Below, one piece after another: positions 52,720-61,393 of a stretch of DNA of 64,000 nucleotides. The stretch is taken from assembly GCA_049325315.1 (NCBI GenBank), contig JBMONB010000052.1, forward strand, positions 1 through 64,000, given 5' to 3'. The position numbers and the translations under genes were made by a program. The DNA is from JAWLHU01 sp049325315 (lineage in GTDB: Bacteria > Bacillota > Sulfobacillia > Symbiobacteriales > Symbiobacteriaceae). Within the stretch, counting starts at the first letter, position 1; each line of letters begins with the position of its first letter. A model generated the notes under the pieces. It was given only the letters and a program-made list of their open reading frames with translations, was not told the origin of the DNA and searched no databases.

Positions 52720-52755
52720 CAAAACGGCCCGCCCTATGCCTGGGCGGGCCGTCTG
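52720..52755. terminator. Terminator
   Basis: ACGGCCCGCCC and GGGCGGGCCGT pair around TATGCCT; A-rich on one side and T-rich on the other. Ends the 96-aa minus-strand gene. Confidence 0.75.
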
Positions 52756-53046
52756 CTATTCTGTTTCGCTCCCTGCTGCTTTGCCTTGGGCACGCTCAGT
52801 CACCTTCCTTAGCCAATCTCGTACTTCTGCACGGCGCTCGACTTCCTTTTGCAGCGCCTGAGCCTTCTCCAGGCTGTCTACCCCCAGCCTCGCCATGACT
52901 CCCCCGATCTGGATCAACCGGCGGGTACGCTCCTTCCGCTCCTGCTGCTTGAGTTGCTGACTCAGGGTTTGCTTCCGGGCCTGAAGTTGGCGGATGCGCT
53001 CCTCGGTTTCGGTCATGCGCTCGCTCAGCGACTTGCCAGCCAGCAT
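52756..53046 (-). CDS. Coiled-coil protein, MobC/DUF3847-like (96 aa)
   Basis: ATG 53046 after AAGGGGG. A continuous coiled coil (SERMTETEERIRQLQARKQTLSQQL) followed by a basic segment (KERTRRLIQIGGVMARLGVDSLEKAQAL). Small proteins of this kind are encoded divergently to MobA/MobL relaxases in Firmicutes elements and may be relaxosome accessories. Confidence 0.65.
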   Translation of the reverse strand: MLAGKSLSERMTETEERIRQLQARKQTLSQQLKQQERKERTRRLIQIGGVMARLGVDSLEKAQALQKEVERRAEVRDWLRKVTERAQGKAAGSETE

Positions 53047-53239
53047 CACCACCCCCTTCGCTTCATGTTCGTATTCGGCGCGGTGCCTGGTCAGTACTGC
53101 TCGGAGCACACCTTTTCGCTTGTGGCACAACGGCTTGCCTTCCCCCGGTGGCTAGGAGCATGGGGTGGGTGCATGATCTGGTGGCGAATACACAGGCGCG
53201 CTCATTCTCAGGTGGCGGCCTTCGTGATACCTTGATCCC

Positions 53240-53292
53240 GAGCGAGAGCGAAGGGCGCAACTATACATCGGCTGCGCCGATGTGTTGCGGCA
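53240..53292 (-). other. Candidate oriT of E4
   Basis: On the minus strand CGCAACA-CATCGGC-GCA-GCCGATG-TATAGTTGCG is an inverted repeat running into GTTGCGCCCTTC. The layout and GT(x)GCGCCCT sequence resemble the nick region of IncQ-type (MobQ) oriT sites, recalled as hairpin plus TAAGTGCGCCCT. It lies between the accessory gene and the MobQ relaxase gene, the expected place. Confidence 0.55.
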
Positions 53293-53412
53293 TGGGGCGT
53301 TGCCCCCTGCACCCCCAGGCTCGGGCGTTCCCGCCCGCACTTCCGATGCGGGCAGGTCCCCACGCCCTCGCCAGAGCGGGCATCTCCGATCCCGGAGCGG
53401 GAGGTGGGCAAG

Positions 53413-54753
53413 GTGGCGATCTTCTACCTGAACGCGCAGATCATCGGACGAAGCGCCGGGCGTACGGCCACCGGCGCCGCCGCCTATCGTTCCGGCGAGC
53501 GCATCGTCGATGAGCGGACTGGCCAGATCTTCGATTACTCTCGCCGGCGGGGGGAGATAGAGGGGGCCATATACGCGCCGACTGGCTCTCCGGCATGGGC
53601 ACAGGATCGCGCCCTGCTCTGGAACGCCGCCGAGAAGGCTGAGCGACGCGCTGACGCTCAGGTGGCCCGGGAGGTCGTCATAGCCTTTCCGAAGGAGCTG
53701 AGCAAAGAGCAGCAGCGGGAGCTGATCGCCGGCTACGTGCGGGAGCAGTTCGTCGCCCGTGGGATGGTCGCCGACGTCGCTATCCACCGCAATCCTGGCA
53801 ACCCGCATGCCCACATCATGCTGACCATGCGGGAGATGGGGCCGGAGGGGCTGTCCAGCAAGAAGAACCGGGAGTGGAACAAGCCCGAGGTGCTGGACAG
53901 CTGGCGTGAGCAGTGGGCTGCTCATGCCAACCGGGCCCTGGAGCGGTCCGGTCGGGAGGAGCGGATCGATCACCGCAGCCTGGCTGAGCAAGGCTCTGGG
54001 CGGCTGCCTCAGGTCCATCTCGGGCCGAACGCTGCCGCCATGGAGCGCCGTGGCGTGGCGACGGAGAAAGGGGAACACAACCGGCTGGTGGCCGAGCACA
54101 ACGCAGTCGTGGTCGACCTGGAGAAGGCCCGGCAGGAGCGGGCGAGGCAGAAAGCCGAGCAGCAGGTGTCCAGGCGATACGAGGCCCGTCTGAACGCTGG
54201 TTGGGCTGTCGCACCTGCCAAGGCGCTGGCCCGGCTGGAGTACCACGACTGCGGCGGTCGCCAGCTTTCATGGCAGGAGACAAGGCACATGTTCGACGAG
54301 ACGAGGCAGGAACTGCACCAGGTGCAGACGGAGATCGCCTCTGTCAATCGGGAGGGGCAGAGGTTGCAGGAGGCTGCTCGCATCCTAGAAACCCGACAGA
54401 AAGCATCTGCGGATCTTGAGCGCCTGCAGTCGCCCGTGGCCACCATCAAGCGCTGGTTCAGCGATGGAGCCCGGCGGGGGTACCAGAGGGCACGGGACCT
54501 CCATGACCGGCTGGATACGGCTGCCAAGAGGCTAGGAACCGGCAGCGATGCGGAGCTTCGACAGCAAGGGGCAGAGTGGGAGAGCAGGAAGCAACGGCTG
54601 CCCTTACTGGAGGAGAGGGTAGCATCCCTCTCAAAGACCATGGAACTCATCTCCAAGGCCCTGGAGGGCTTTAGGAGGGAGTACGAGCGAGAACAGGATC
54701 AACTCCACCACCAGAGGCGCAAGCGGGCTCGCGAGGTGGATCGGGGTCGATAA
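53413..54753 (+). CDS. MobA/MobL (MobQ) relaxase
   Basis: 446 residues. GTG 53413, seven bases after GGGAGG. N-terminal MobA/MobL domain: AIFYLNAQIIGRSAGRTATGAAAYRSGERI with the catalytic Tyr region, then metal motif HRNPGNPHAHIMLTMR (about residues 118-133) and GLSSKKNREWNKPEVL. Long coiled-coil C-terminal half without a helicase or primase domain. It nicks the E4 oriT for mobilisation by a co-resident conjugation system. Confidence 0.92.
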   Translation: MAIFYLNAQIIGRSAGRTATGAAAYRSGERIVDERTGQIFDYSRRRGEIEGAIYAPTGSPAWAQDRALLWNAAEKAERRADAQVAREVVIAFPKELSKEQQRELIAGYVREQFVARGMVADVAIHRNPGNPHAHIMLTMREMGPEGLSSKKNREWNKPEVLDSWREQWAAHANRALERSGREERIDHRSLAEQGSGRLPQVHLGPNAAAMERRGVATEKGEHNRLVAEHNAVVVDLEKARQERARQKAEQQVSRRYEARLNAGWAVAPAKALARLEYHDCGGRQLSWQETRHMFDETRQELHQVQTEIASVNREGQRLQEAARILETRQKASADLERLQSPVATIKRWFSDGARRGYQRARDLHDRLDTAAKRLGTGSDAELRQQGAEWESRKQRLPLLEERVASLSKTMELISKALEGFRREYEREQDQLHHQRRKRAREVDRGR

Positions 54754-55244
54754 CTCTAACTGGCCGCCCGGCTTGACAGCAAAACACGCCCCTGCCCCCG
54801 GCAGTCAAGGGAGGAAGAGCGCGCAGCGCTCCCCTTGACGGGCGGGGAAAGGGGCGTACAATCCTCCAGGCCTGGGCGGGAAGGACCACCCTTCCGTCGG
54901 GCCCTCAAGGGCGAACCTGCAACCCTACGGGCTACCCCAGTTTCGCCCTTGACCGCCCTCCTCCAGCGTGGTTGAGATCAACTAAGGCGACCTCACCAGG
55001 TAGTCTGGCGAGGTCGCCCCTAGGGTGACAAAACACCAGCCGAAGTGCGGCGGTTTGCTCTTCACCTGAGCCACTTGTCGACGGGGACACCATAGTACAC
55101 ACTTAAGGAACGGTCAGAATGCAAGAGATTAGCCAGGTGCAGACCAGAGAGGGTTTTGATTATGAAACTTAGAATAACCAAACAAACGGGTACGGAGTGA
55201 CTAGTTAGTCTGTATGCATTTGCCAGTCCCAGGAGGGGAAGCGC
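54754..55244 (+). promoter_or_regulatory. Intergenic region with promoter and inverted repeats before the Shedu gene
   Basis: TCAAGG, 22 bases, CCTTGACG with -10 TACAAT at 54858 forms a promoter of the same plan as the E3 copies at 32.4 and 46 kb. A second pair, TCAAGGGCGAA ... TTCGCCCTTGA, follows at 54907-54953. A stem around GGCGACCTC...GAGGTCGCC lies near 54985-55018. No gene is seen. Confidence 0.55.
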
Positions 55245-56369
55245 ATGTCACGAGGATACACGGTCGCTTCGACGTCATGGTCTTCAGCCGAGGTCCAGGA
55301 GCCCATCGTACTGCTGCAGCAGAAAACGACTCGGTTGTTGTTCGCACCTCAACTCGTCGATAACGTCAATGACTCGTCCGCATGCGTTCGCGGTTATCTC
55401 TGCTGGGAGCGTAAGGGCAAAAACGACGCATGGGAGCCGTGGCAGGAGGGGAACCTTCTGACACTTAAGAAGGGTGAGGGCATTAAGATCGAGCTTCGGG
55501 CGGAAGCCGTCAAGGTGCTTTACACCGGTCTGACCGAACTGTATAGCCTATACGATAGCCACGGTATTCAACCGGGTACCCACCAGTTTCTCAAGGCTGA
55601 CGGCCCTCTTGCAGCAGTAGCCAACCTAAGCGGCACACAATTGGACGTGCTCGCCAAGGCGGATTCCAAACTCGGTACCGCTGCTCTCATCAAACTCGTA
55701 GAATGGGCGGCCGGATTGCCATCATCCTCCGTTGCCATTGACCAGTTGGCCTCGGTGAGCCACAACAACCTCCAGCATCTGACCGCCCTCGCCGGTATTG
55801 CCAAACTTCAGAGCGCTATTAATACGTGGCAGGCTAATGAGCACAACGCTGTCGAGGAGTTCTGGCAGCAACTGCTCATCGAGCACCAGTTCATCATGGA
55901 GAGTCTGTTTGCTTTTCCGATCGCGATCGTGGCCGAAAAGGCATATGTTGGCGGGAAGAAACTGGACAACAAGGGTGCCAACCTCGTTGATTACCTCCTT
56001 AAGAACGAACTGACCGGTAACGCTATCATCCTTGAGATTAAGACCCCACGGACCCATCTCCTGGGTTCCGAGTACCGTGATGGATTGCACAACCCCTCGA
56101 AGGAACTTACCGGCGCTGTCCTGCAAGCGCTGGATTACCGCATGTCCTTCACCCAAACCAGTCTGTTGTTCAAAGGGCAGGGTTCAGATGTGGAGGCTGC
56201 CGAGCCACCCTGTTTTGTTATCGCTGGTCACACGGCCCAGCTCGACACCCCGGCGAAGAAGAAGTCCTTCGAGTTGTTTCGCCGCCAGTTCGGGGGCGTG
56301 CAGGTCGTCGCATTCGACGAACTGTTCGCCCGAGCCGATAAGCAGTTGAAGATCCTGCTCCAGGCATAA
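55245..56369 (+). CDS. sduA: Shedu-type anti-phage nuclease (SduA, DUF4263)
   Basis: 374 residues. C-terminal DUF4263 nuclease domain with KGANLVDYLLKN, then the E-x-K motif in NAIILEIKTP (about 258-268), GLHNPSKELTGAVLQALDYR and a C-terminal strand-helix part (CFVIAGHT ... FELFRRQFGGVQVVAFDEL). The variable N-terminal region (first 200 residues) has no clear family and is the usual sensor part. Single-gene Shedu systems restrict phage or plasmid. ATG after AGGAGGGGAAGCG. E4 cargo. Confidence 0.85.
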   Translation: MSRGYTVASTSWSSAEVQEPIVLLQQKTTRLLFAPQLVDNVNDSSACVRGYLCWERKGKNDAWEPWQEGNLLTLKKGEGIKIELRAEAVKVLYTGLTELYSLYDSHGIQPGTHQFLKADGPLAAVANLSGTQLDVLAKADSKLGTAALIKLVEWAAGLPSSSVAIDQLASVSHNNLQHLTALAGIAKLQSAINTWQANEHNAVEEFWQQLLIEHQFIMESLFAFPIAIVAEKAYVGGKKLDNKGANLVDYLLKNELTGNAIILEIKTPRTHLLGSEYRDGLHNPSKELTGAVLQALDYRMSFTQTSLLFKGQGSDVEAAEPPCFVIAGHTAQLDTPAKKKSFELFRRQFGGVQVVAFDELFARADKQLKILLQA

Positions 56370-56562
56370 TCATTCAAAAGGCTGGGCGAACACTCGCTCC
56401 AATCGCTTAGACCTCTCTCCCCCGTATGGCCTGGAGAGTGGACAGCTGACGTGCGCCGGCAGCGTGTTGACGCTGCCGCTGAAGATTTCCCGTAATCAGC
56501 CGAACTCTTCCCGTGTGGGAATCATCTAGGTAGTTAGGAGATCAACGTGGGGGTGTTTCTGG
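56370..56562. other. Spacer between Shedu and TIGR02391 genes
   Basis: Contains a GCAGCGTGTTGACGCTGC hairpin near 56460; no gene. Confidence 0.5.
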
Positions 56563-57732
56563 TTGGATCGCTCTCTAATACCTGCGCTGGGATTGGACGA
56601 GGACTTGCTCCGGGTGGTTAAGCCTCAGATGGAGGCGGGACATTACACTGATGCGATCAAAGCAGCCTTTATTTACCTGTCAGGTGTTATCCGGGACAAG
56701 TCCGGTGAGGAGGGTGATGGGGCTCAACTCGTGGGGAAGGCCCTGAGTGGAGATGCTCCGCCCATAATGCTCAACCGATTGGGCTCTCCATCGGAAAAGG
56801 ACGAACAGAAGGGATGGCAGGAACTTGTTCGCGGAATGTATGTCGGCATTCGTAATCCGCGAAATCACGAAGAGTGGCCGGACACGGAGGATTGGTGCCT
56901 GCGAATCCTGATCATGGTGGATACTGTAGTCAAGCGGCTCGCATTGGCCGTCCCAGCGTTTGATGCTGATAGGATCATGTCACGGATTCTCGACCCCCTG
57001 TTTGTTGAGACCAGGGAGTACGCACAAAGCCTTGTCTCCGAGATACCTTCCTTAGAGTTAAACGGTATATATGATAAGGTGTTTGCTCACGTTAGGACAG
57101 GAAACATTGGCAAATTGAAATTTGCTGCTCACGCCTTGGTGGGCGCTATGAATGCGGAGCAAAGGACGCAAGCTGCCAAGACGGTGTCGCAAATACTCGT
57201 GGTTGAGCAAGATCCAGGCTTGTTGGCACGAGTTCTCGCGGCAATGCACCCGGTCCTGTGGAGTGTCCTAGAGGAACCCGTCAAGGATCGAGTAGAAAAC
57301 GCGATTATCGAAGACTTGAGGCGTGGAAGTTACGACATCCATTGGGGGGCTCGAAATCAAGGCACGCTAGGGACCTGGGCTATTACCTTCGGGAGACATT
57401 TCAAGAATAAGAAGCGTCTTGCGGAGGCTATTCAAAACCGGCTCAGTGAGTCGTGGTACAGTCAGAACTACATTGGTAAGTACTTTCTGCCAAGCCTCCC
57501 GACCCTGATCACCGAGGAAACTGACATTGTCGAGTGCTGTAGAGGATTGGCCTACGCTACCTTGACGAACGATGCGCGGCTGGTTAAGGACAGAATCGGC
57601 AGCGAAGCTCGTAGTTACCCCGCCCATTGGAGAGATATTTTAGTCCAGGAACTGAAGACCAGAGAGGTTCACAATAAGGAGTTGTTCAAGAAGATTGAGG
57701 CCGAGATTCTTGGCAACGAGTCGGTAGGATAG
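56563..57732 (+). CDS. TIGR02391 (Hypoth_Ymh) family protein
   Basis: 389 residues. N-terminal Ymh domain: VVKPQMEAGHYTDAIKAAFIYLSGVIRDKSG and MYVGIRNPRNHEEWPDTEDWCLRILIMVDTVVKRL. The remaining 250 residues are helical (HEAT-like) with no recognised motif. Family members are common beside restriction and defence genes. TTG 56563 after GTGGGGGTG. Probably co-transferred with Shedu; function unknown. Confidence 0.75.
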   Translation: MDRSLIPALGLDEDLLRVVKPQMEAGHYTDAIKAAFIYLSGVIRDKSGEEGDGAQLVGKALSGDAPPIMLNRLGSPSEKDEQKGWQELVRGMYVGIRNPRNHEEWPDTEDWCLRILIMVDTVVKRLALAVPAFDADRIMSRILDPLFVETREYAQSLVSEIPSLELNGIYDKVFAHVRTGNIGKLKFAAHALVGAMNAEQRTQAAKTVSQILVVEQDPGLLARVLAAMHPVLWSVLEEPVKDRVENAIIEDLRRGSYDIHWGARNQGTLGTWAITFGRHFKNKKRLAEAIQNRLSESWYSQNYIGKYFLPSLPTLITEETDIVECCRGLAYATLTNDARLVKDRIGSEARSYPAHWRDILVQELKTREVHNKELFKKIEAEILGNESVG

Positions 57733-57791
57733 GTGACGACATCGTCTCCAGGCGATCCGACGGCCGAGCCGTAGGTCCTTCGGTCAGCATA

Positions 57792-57836
57792 AAACCTCGA
57801 GTGGCCTAGGAGATAGGCCATTCGAGGTTTTTTATT
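57792..57836. terminator. Bidirectional terminator
   Basis: AACCTCGAGTGGCCTA and TAGGCCATTCGAGGTT pair and run into TTTTATTTG; serves the convergent TIGR02391 and R4 genes. Confidence 0.85.
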
Positions 57837-57874
57837 TGGAGTCGCGGCGGACTACTGCGGACAAGACTTTTCCA

Positions 57875-59419
57875 TCACCGTGTGGCGGTACGGAACGTAA
57901 TGGTAAGGTGCCTTTCCCCTTGGGGCGGAGCGTAGGCCCGAATCTCGTGGATAAAGAACCGCAGAAGGTGCTTTCGCTGTTCATGGGTGGTTGTCTCCCA
58001 CACATCCAGGCCTTCTGCCGCCCGGAGGAGTTCTGCCTCCTCGAACTCTCCGGCCTGGGCCTCTGCGAGACGCAAATCCCGTCCAACCCGGGCCAAGGCA
58101 GCCTTCGCCTCGGCCTCCTGGGTCGCCAGCTCCGTCAGGCGATCATTCACCATAGCAGGGCTGATGGAACCCTGTTCGAACGCATCCATCCACCGACGTT
58201 TGGCGGCCATGATACGGTCATAGGCGACCTGCACTGACTCCAGCGTGGCCCGGAGTTCTGCCATTCCGGCCTCCCGCTGCTGCCGGTACATCTGAACGAG
58301 TCGCCCGCGGTTCTCCACGGAGTACTCCCGGCGCACCTCAGCCAGCACCCGGTCCTCCAGGTCCTGCTGCCGAATCATCCGGCCGTCACAGTCAGCCCGG
58401 TGACGGGTCGCCCCCTGACAGCCGTAGTAGGTATTGCCCCTACTGGACCGAATCCCGACCAGGGTGAAGCCGCACTTGGCACACTTGACCAGCCGGGAGA
58501 GCAGGAACGGACTGGCAAGGCCCCGAGGCCCCTTCTTCTTGTCCGCCCGATCCTGCCGCAGCCGGGAGGCGGCCGCAAACTCATCATCACTGATGAGGCG
58601 GGGGTAGGCGTTCTCCACGATGATGGGCTTCTGCCCCTTGAGATACCGAGGCTCGTCCTTGTGGCGCCGCTTCCGGGGGTTGACCACATTGACGGCATAC
58701 GCCAGGCGCCCTATGTAGGCTTCGTTCTTCAATAGGTGGCCGATGGTGGTCTGGCTCCAGGTACGTCCCTGAGGAGAGGGGATCCGCTCCTGGTTCAGCA
58801 TCTTGGTCAGGGAGTTCTGCCCGACCCCGGCCAAGTACTCCCGGAAGATCCGCTTTACCACCTCGCCCTCGACGGGGTCGATCTCCACCTTCCCGGTCTT
58901 GTCGGCGAACCGGTAGCCATAGGGCAGCTTCCCCATGGGCTTCCCCTTGGCCGCAGCTGCATACTTGCCGGCTCGGGTGTTGCTGATGATCCGGTTGCGG
59001 TCCATCTCGCCGACGGTGGAGAGCAGCGGCAGGACGATATCGGACATGCCGTTCACGGTGCTGATCGGCTCCGTGGCGGAGATGAAGTGGCAGACGCCTT
59101 CCCATTCGTCCTGAATCAGGACCAGGGTATCACTGGTGCGGCGGCTGAGCCGGTCAAGGCGGTAGACGACCACACAGTCGATCTCCCGCTGCTTAATGGC
59201 CTTTCGGAGCTGCGTGAGCGCCGGACGGTCCATGACGGTCCCGCTGAAGCCGGCGTCGACAAAGACGAGTGCTTCATTCCAGTGCCAGCAGTTCTCCCGA
59301 AAGACCCGCTGGCAGTGCTCCCGCTGGACCTCCAGCGTATGGCCCTCGCCCTGATCTTCGGTCGACCAACGAATGTAGGCCGCAACCTTGTGGGGGTCCA
59401 CCTTCGTCTTAACTAGCAA
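57875..59419 (-). CDS. R4: large serine recombinase of E4
   Basis: 514 residues. Catalytic Ser in AAYIRWSTEDQGEGHTL; DAGFSGTVMDRP; VVYRLDRLSRRTSD; GEMDRNRIISNTRAG. Recombinase domain (PYGYRFADKTGKV, LLKNEAYIGRLAYAVN), zinc ribbon (KCAKCGFTLVGI ... YYGCQGATR ... CDGRMI), coiled coil and a short C-terminal part. TTG 59419 with a near-perfect AAGGAGGTAATT. Starts 57 bases from the right core. Closest in this window to R1 and R5. Confidence 0.94.
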   Translation of the reverse strand: MLVKTKVDPHKVAAYIRWSTEDQGEGHTLEVQREHCQRVFRENCWHWNEALVFVDAGFSGTVMDRPALTQLRKAIKQREIDCVVVYRLDRLSRRTSDTLVLIQDEWEGVCHFISATEPISTVNGMSDIVLPLLSTVGEMDRNRIISNTRAGKYAAAAKGKPMGKLPYGYRFADKTGKVEIDPVEGEVVKRIFREYLAGVGQNSLTKMLNQERIPSPQGRTWSQTTIGHLLKNEAYIGRLAYAVNVVNPRKRRHKDEPRYLKGQKPIIVENAYPRLISDDEFAAASRLRQDRADKKKGPRGLASPFLLSRLVKCAKCGFTLVGIRSSRGNTYYGCQGATRHRADCDGRMIRQQDLEDRVLAEVRREYSVENRGRLVQMYRQQREAGMAELRATLESVQVAYDRIMAAKRRWMDAFEQGSISPAMVNDRLTELATQEAEAKAALARVGRDLRLAEAQAGEFEEAELLRAAEGLDVWETTTHEQRKHLLRFFIHEIRAYAPPQGERHLTITFRTATR

Positions 59420-59477
59420 ATGGAATTACCTCCTTCCGGAGGTAATTCTAGCAGTTTGTTTAAGAAAAGTCCACCGT

Positions 59478-59955
59478 GGCCCACGTCTTTGGCCACACCG
59501 ACTTCTTCAAGCACAATGTCTGGTTCGAGCCGACGAACCGGCAGATGGTGGAGTCGGTCAGCCAGAACGCCCAGCGAATCCGCCAGTATGGGATCGACGA
59601 AGGCGACCTGGAGGTGGAGCGGTTCCTCGATGCGGTGCTCTCCATTTCCGACCATATCGACCCGTTCCCGCGGCGGGCGGCCCAGGAGTCACCTACCGGC
59701 AAGCGGCCGGGAGCCCACAACGAGCAGCACTATGACGACCTCTTCCCGTCGACCGGCCTTTCCAGCAGCCTCGCCAGCGGCCGGCCGCTCAAGGGGGAGC
59801 CCAAGCCCAACCCGGCCCGCCGCAAGGTGCCGCCGGAGCCCGAGAAGGACCTGCTCCGCTTCCTGCTGGAGCATGCCGACCACCTGGAGGACTGGCAGCG
59901 GGATATCCTGGCGATCGTGCGGGAGGAGTCGCTCTACTTCGTCCCGCAGATGCAG
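59478..59955 (+). pseudogene. spoVR: spoVR fragment 2 of 3
   Basis: Encodes VFGHTDFFKHNVWFEPTNRQMVESV, QYGIDEGDLEVERFLDAVLSI and HADHLEDWQRDILAIVREESLYFVPQMQ in pieces, the central SpoVR region including the conserved FGHTDFF metal-type motif. No usable start of its own. The frame leaves SpoVR at CAG 59953-59955 and would run into E5. Confidence 0.92.
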
Positions 59956-59991
59956 GTGAACGGGTCGATAGGCTCCATGAAGGTGACACGC

Positions 59992-61077
59992 CTACACGTT
60001 GAAGCGGAAGTTGATGATATCGCCGTCCTTGACGAGGTAATCCTTGCCTTCCAGGCGGAAATGGCCCTGGTCCCGGGCCTTGGCCATGCTTCCGGCGGCC
60101 ATGAGGTCCGTGTAAGCCACCACCTCGGCTCGGATAAACCCGCGCTCAATGTCGGAGTGGATCTTGCCTGCCGCCTCTTTGGCCGTGGTCCCCTGGCGGA
60201 TGGTCCAGGCCCGCACCTCATCCTCCCCGACGGTGAGAAAGCTGATCAGGCCCAGATGGTCATAGGCGGCCCGCGCCAGGCGGGAGATGCCCGATTCGGT
60301 GATGCCCAGGTCGGTCATGAAGAGCTCCCGATCCGCCGGATCCAGCTGGGTGATCTCCATCTCAATCCGGGCGCAGACCTCCACCAGCGGGATATTTCGC
60401 TTGGCAGCATGGGCCCGTACGGCCGCGGCATCTGGCCAGTTGCCGGTCCGGAACTGCTCTTCGTCCAGGTTGACCACCAGGATCTGCGGCCGCTCCGTCA
60501 GAAAGGCGAACCCGGCAATCAGGGCCCGCTCCTCCGGTGACAGGGTTAGCGACTGCACGAGCTGCTCGTTCTCCAACGCCTGCTGGAGCCGTTCCATCAG
60601 GGCCAGCTCCAACTCTTGTTCCTTCTTCTTCTTGCCTTCGTTCAGCCGCTTGATGCGGTTCTCCACCATCTGCAAGTCTGCCAGCAGAAGCTCCACGTTG
60701 ACGGTGTCAATATCCCGGATGGGGTTGATACTCCCCTCCGGGTGCAGGACCTCGTCGTTGGCAAAGGCGCGCACTACGTGGACCAGGGCATCCACCTGCC
60801 GAATGGCATTCAGGAAGGTGTTTCCCACCCCCATGCCCTGGCTGGAGCCCTGCACCAGGCCCGGCACCTCCGTTACCTTGATCTGCGCATAGGTGGTCTT
60901 GCGCGGGCGCCACATGTCGCTCAGGGTGTCGATGCGTGGGTCGGGAACCCGGGCGATCCTGGTGTGAGCCTCGGCCTTGCCAGACATAAAGGCAGCCGTG
61001 CTGAGATTCGCCTGTGTGAGCAGATTGAAGACGGTAGTCTTGCCCACCATGGGCAAGCCGACGATGCCAAAATCCAT
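59992..61077 (-). CDS. ychF: YchF (Obg-family ribosome-binding ATPase)
   Basis: 361 residues, full length. G1 GLPMVGKTTVFN (residues 6-17), G3 VPGLVQGSSQGMGVGNTFL, G4 region VNLDEEQ (NxxE in place of NKxD, as in YchF, which prefers ATP), coiled-coil segment and C-terminal TGS domain (VRAWTIRQGTTAKEAAGKIHSDIERGFIRAEV in pieces, then DGDIINFRFNV). YchF binds ribosomes and affects stress responses; it is nearly universal. Ends 39 bases inside the left end of E5. ATG with AGGGAAGC upstream. Whether a second copy exists in the genome is unknown. Confidence 0.95.
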   Translation of the reverse strand: MDFGIVGLPMVGKTTVFNLLTQANLSTAAFMSGKAEAHTRIARVPDPRIDTLSDMWRPRKTTYAQIKVTEVPGLVQGSSQGMGVGNTFLNAIRQVDALVHVVRAFANDEVLHPEGSINPIRDIDTVNVELLLADLQMVENRIKRLNEGKKKKEQELELALMERLQQALENEQLVQSLTLSPEERALIAGFAFLTERPQILVVNLDEEQFRTGNWPDAAAVRAHAAKRNIPLVEVCARIEMEITQLDPADRELFMTDLGITESGISRLARAAYDHLGLISFLTVGEDEVRAWTIRQGTTAKEAAGKIHSDIERGFIRAEVVAYTDLMAAGSMAKARDQGHFRLEGKDYLVKDGDIINFRFNV

Positions 61078-61393
61078 AGTGCTTCCCTCCTGATACCGGT
61101 GGTGGCCACTGAGCGCTTGGATTCCGTTGATGATTTAGACGCAATGGGAGCGAATCCCTTGCGAGCGCCGGGCATAGACTGCACCACCCGTATCCGGAGT
61201 CAGGGAGGCGAGGGAGATGCCGGCAGGCGGGAGACCACCATATGGAGCTGGACCAGCCCCGATTACCGTGGTCATTCGCCGACCTGACCGCCCCGAGCAC
61301 GAGTTGCTTGAACGTGTATACGAGATTCTGGCATCCCCACGCGAGTCAGGCCGGGCCCCCCAAGGGTGACCCGGCCTGTATGTTTCCTCGCCG
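61078..61393. other. Spacer between ychF and R5
   Basis: About 315 bases. A hairpin AGGCCGGG ... CCCGGCCT at 61350-61378 may terminate R5 or plus-strand transcripts. The ychF promoter should lie here; no clear -35/-10 pair seen. A 35-codon plus-strand frame from GTG 61272 lacks a ribosome binding site. Confidence 0.45.

Larger units (their letters stand above)
52444..59480. mobile_element. E4: 7.0-kb mobilizable element inserted in spoVR
   Basis: GTGGC at 52444-52448 and 59476-59480 is the shared core. Excision (7,032 bp) joins KFVVAH to VFGHTDFFKHN, restoring SpoVR in frame. The circle would carry an 11-bp dyad around the core: AGTTTGTTTAA (59453-59463) and TTAATCAAACT (52458-52468), one mismatch. 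Contents: MobQ relaxase with oriT-like hairpin, Shedu protein, TIGR02391 protein and recombinase R4. No secretion genes, so it would depend on a helper such as E3. Confidence 0.85.
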
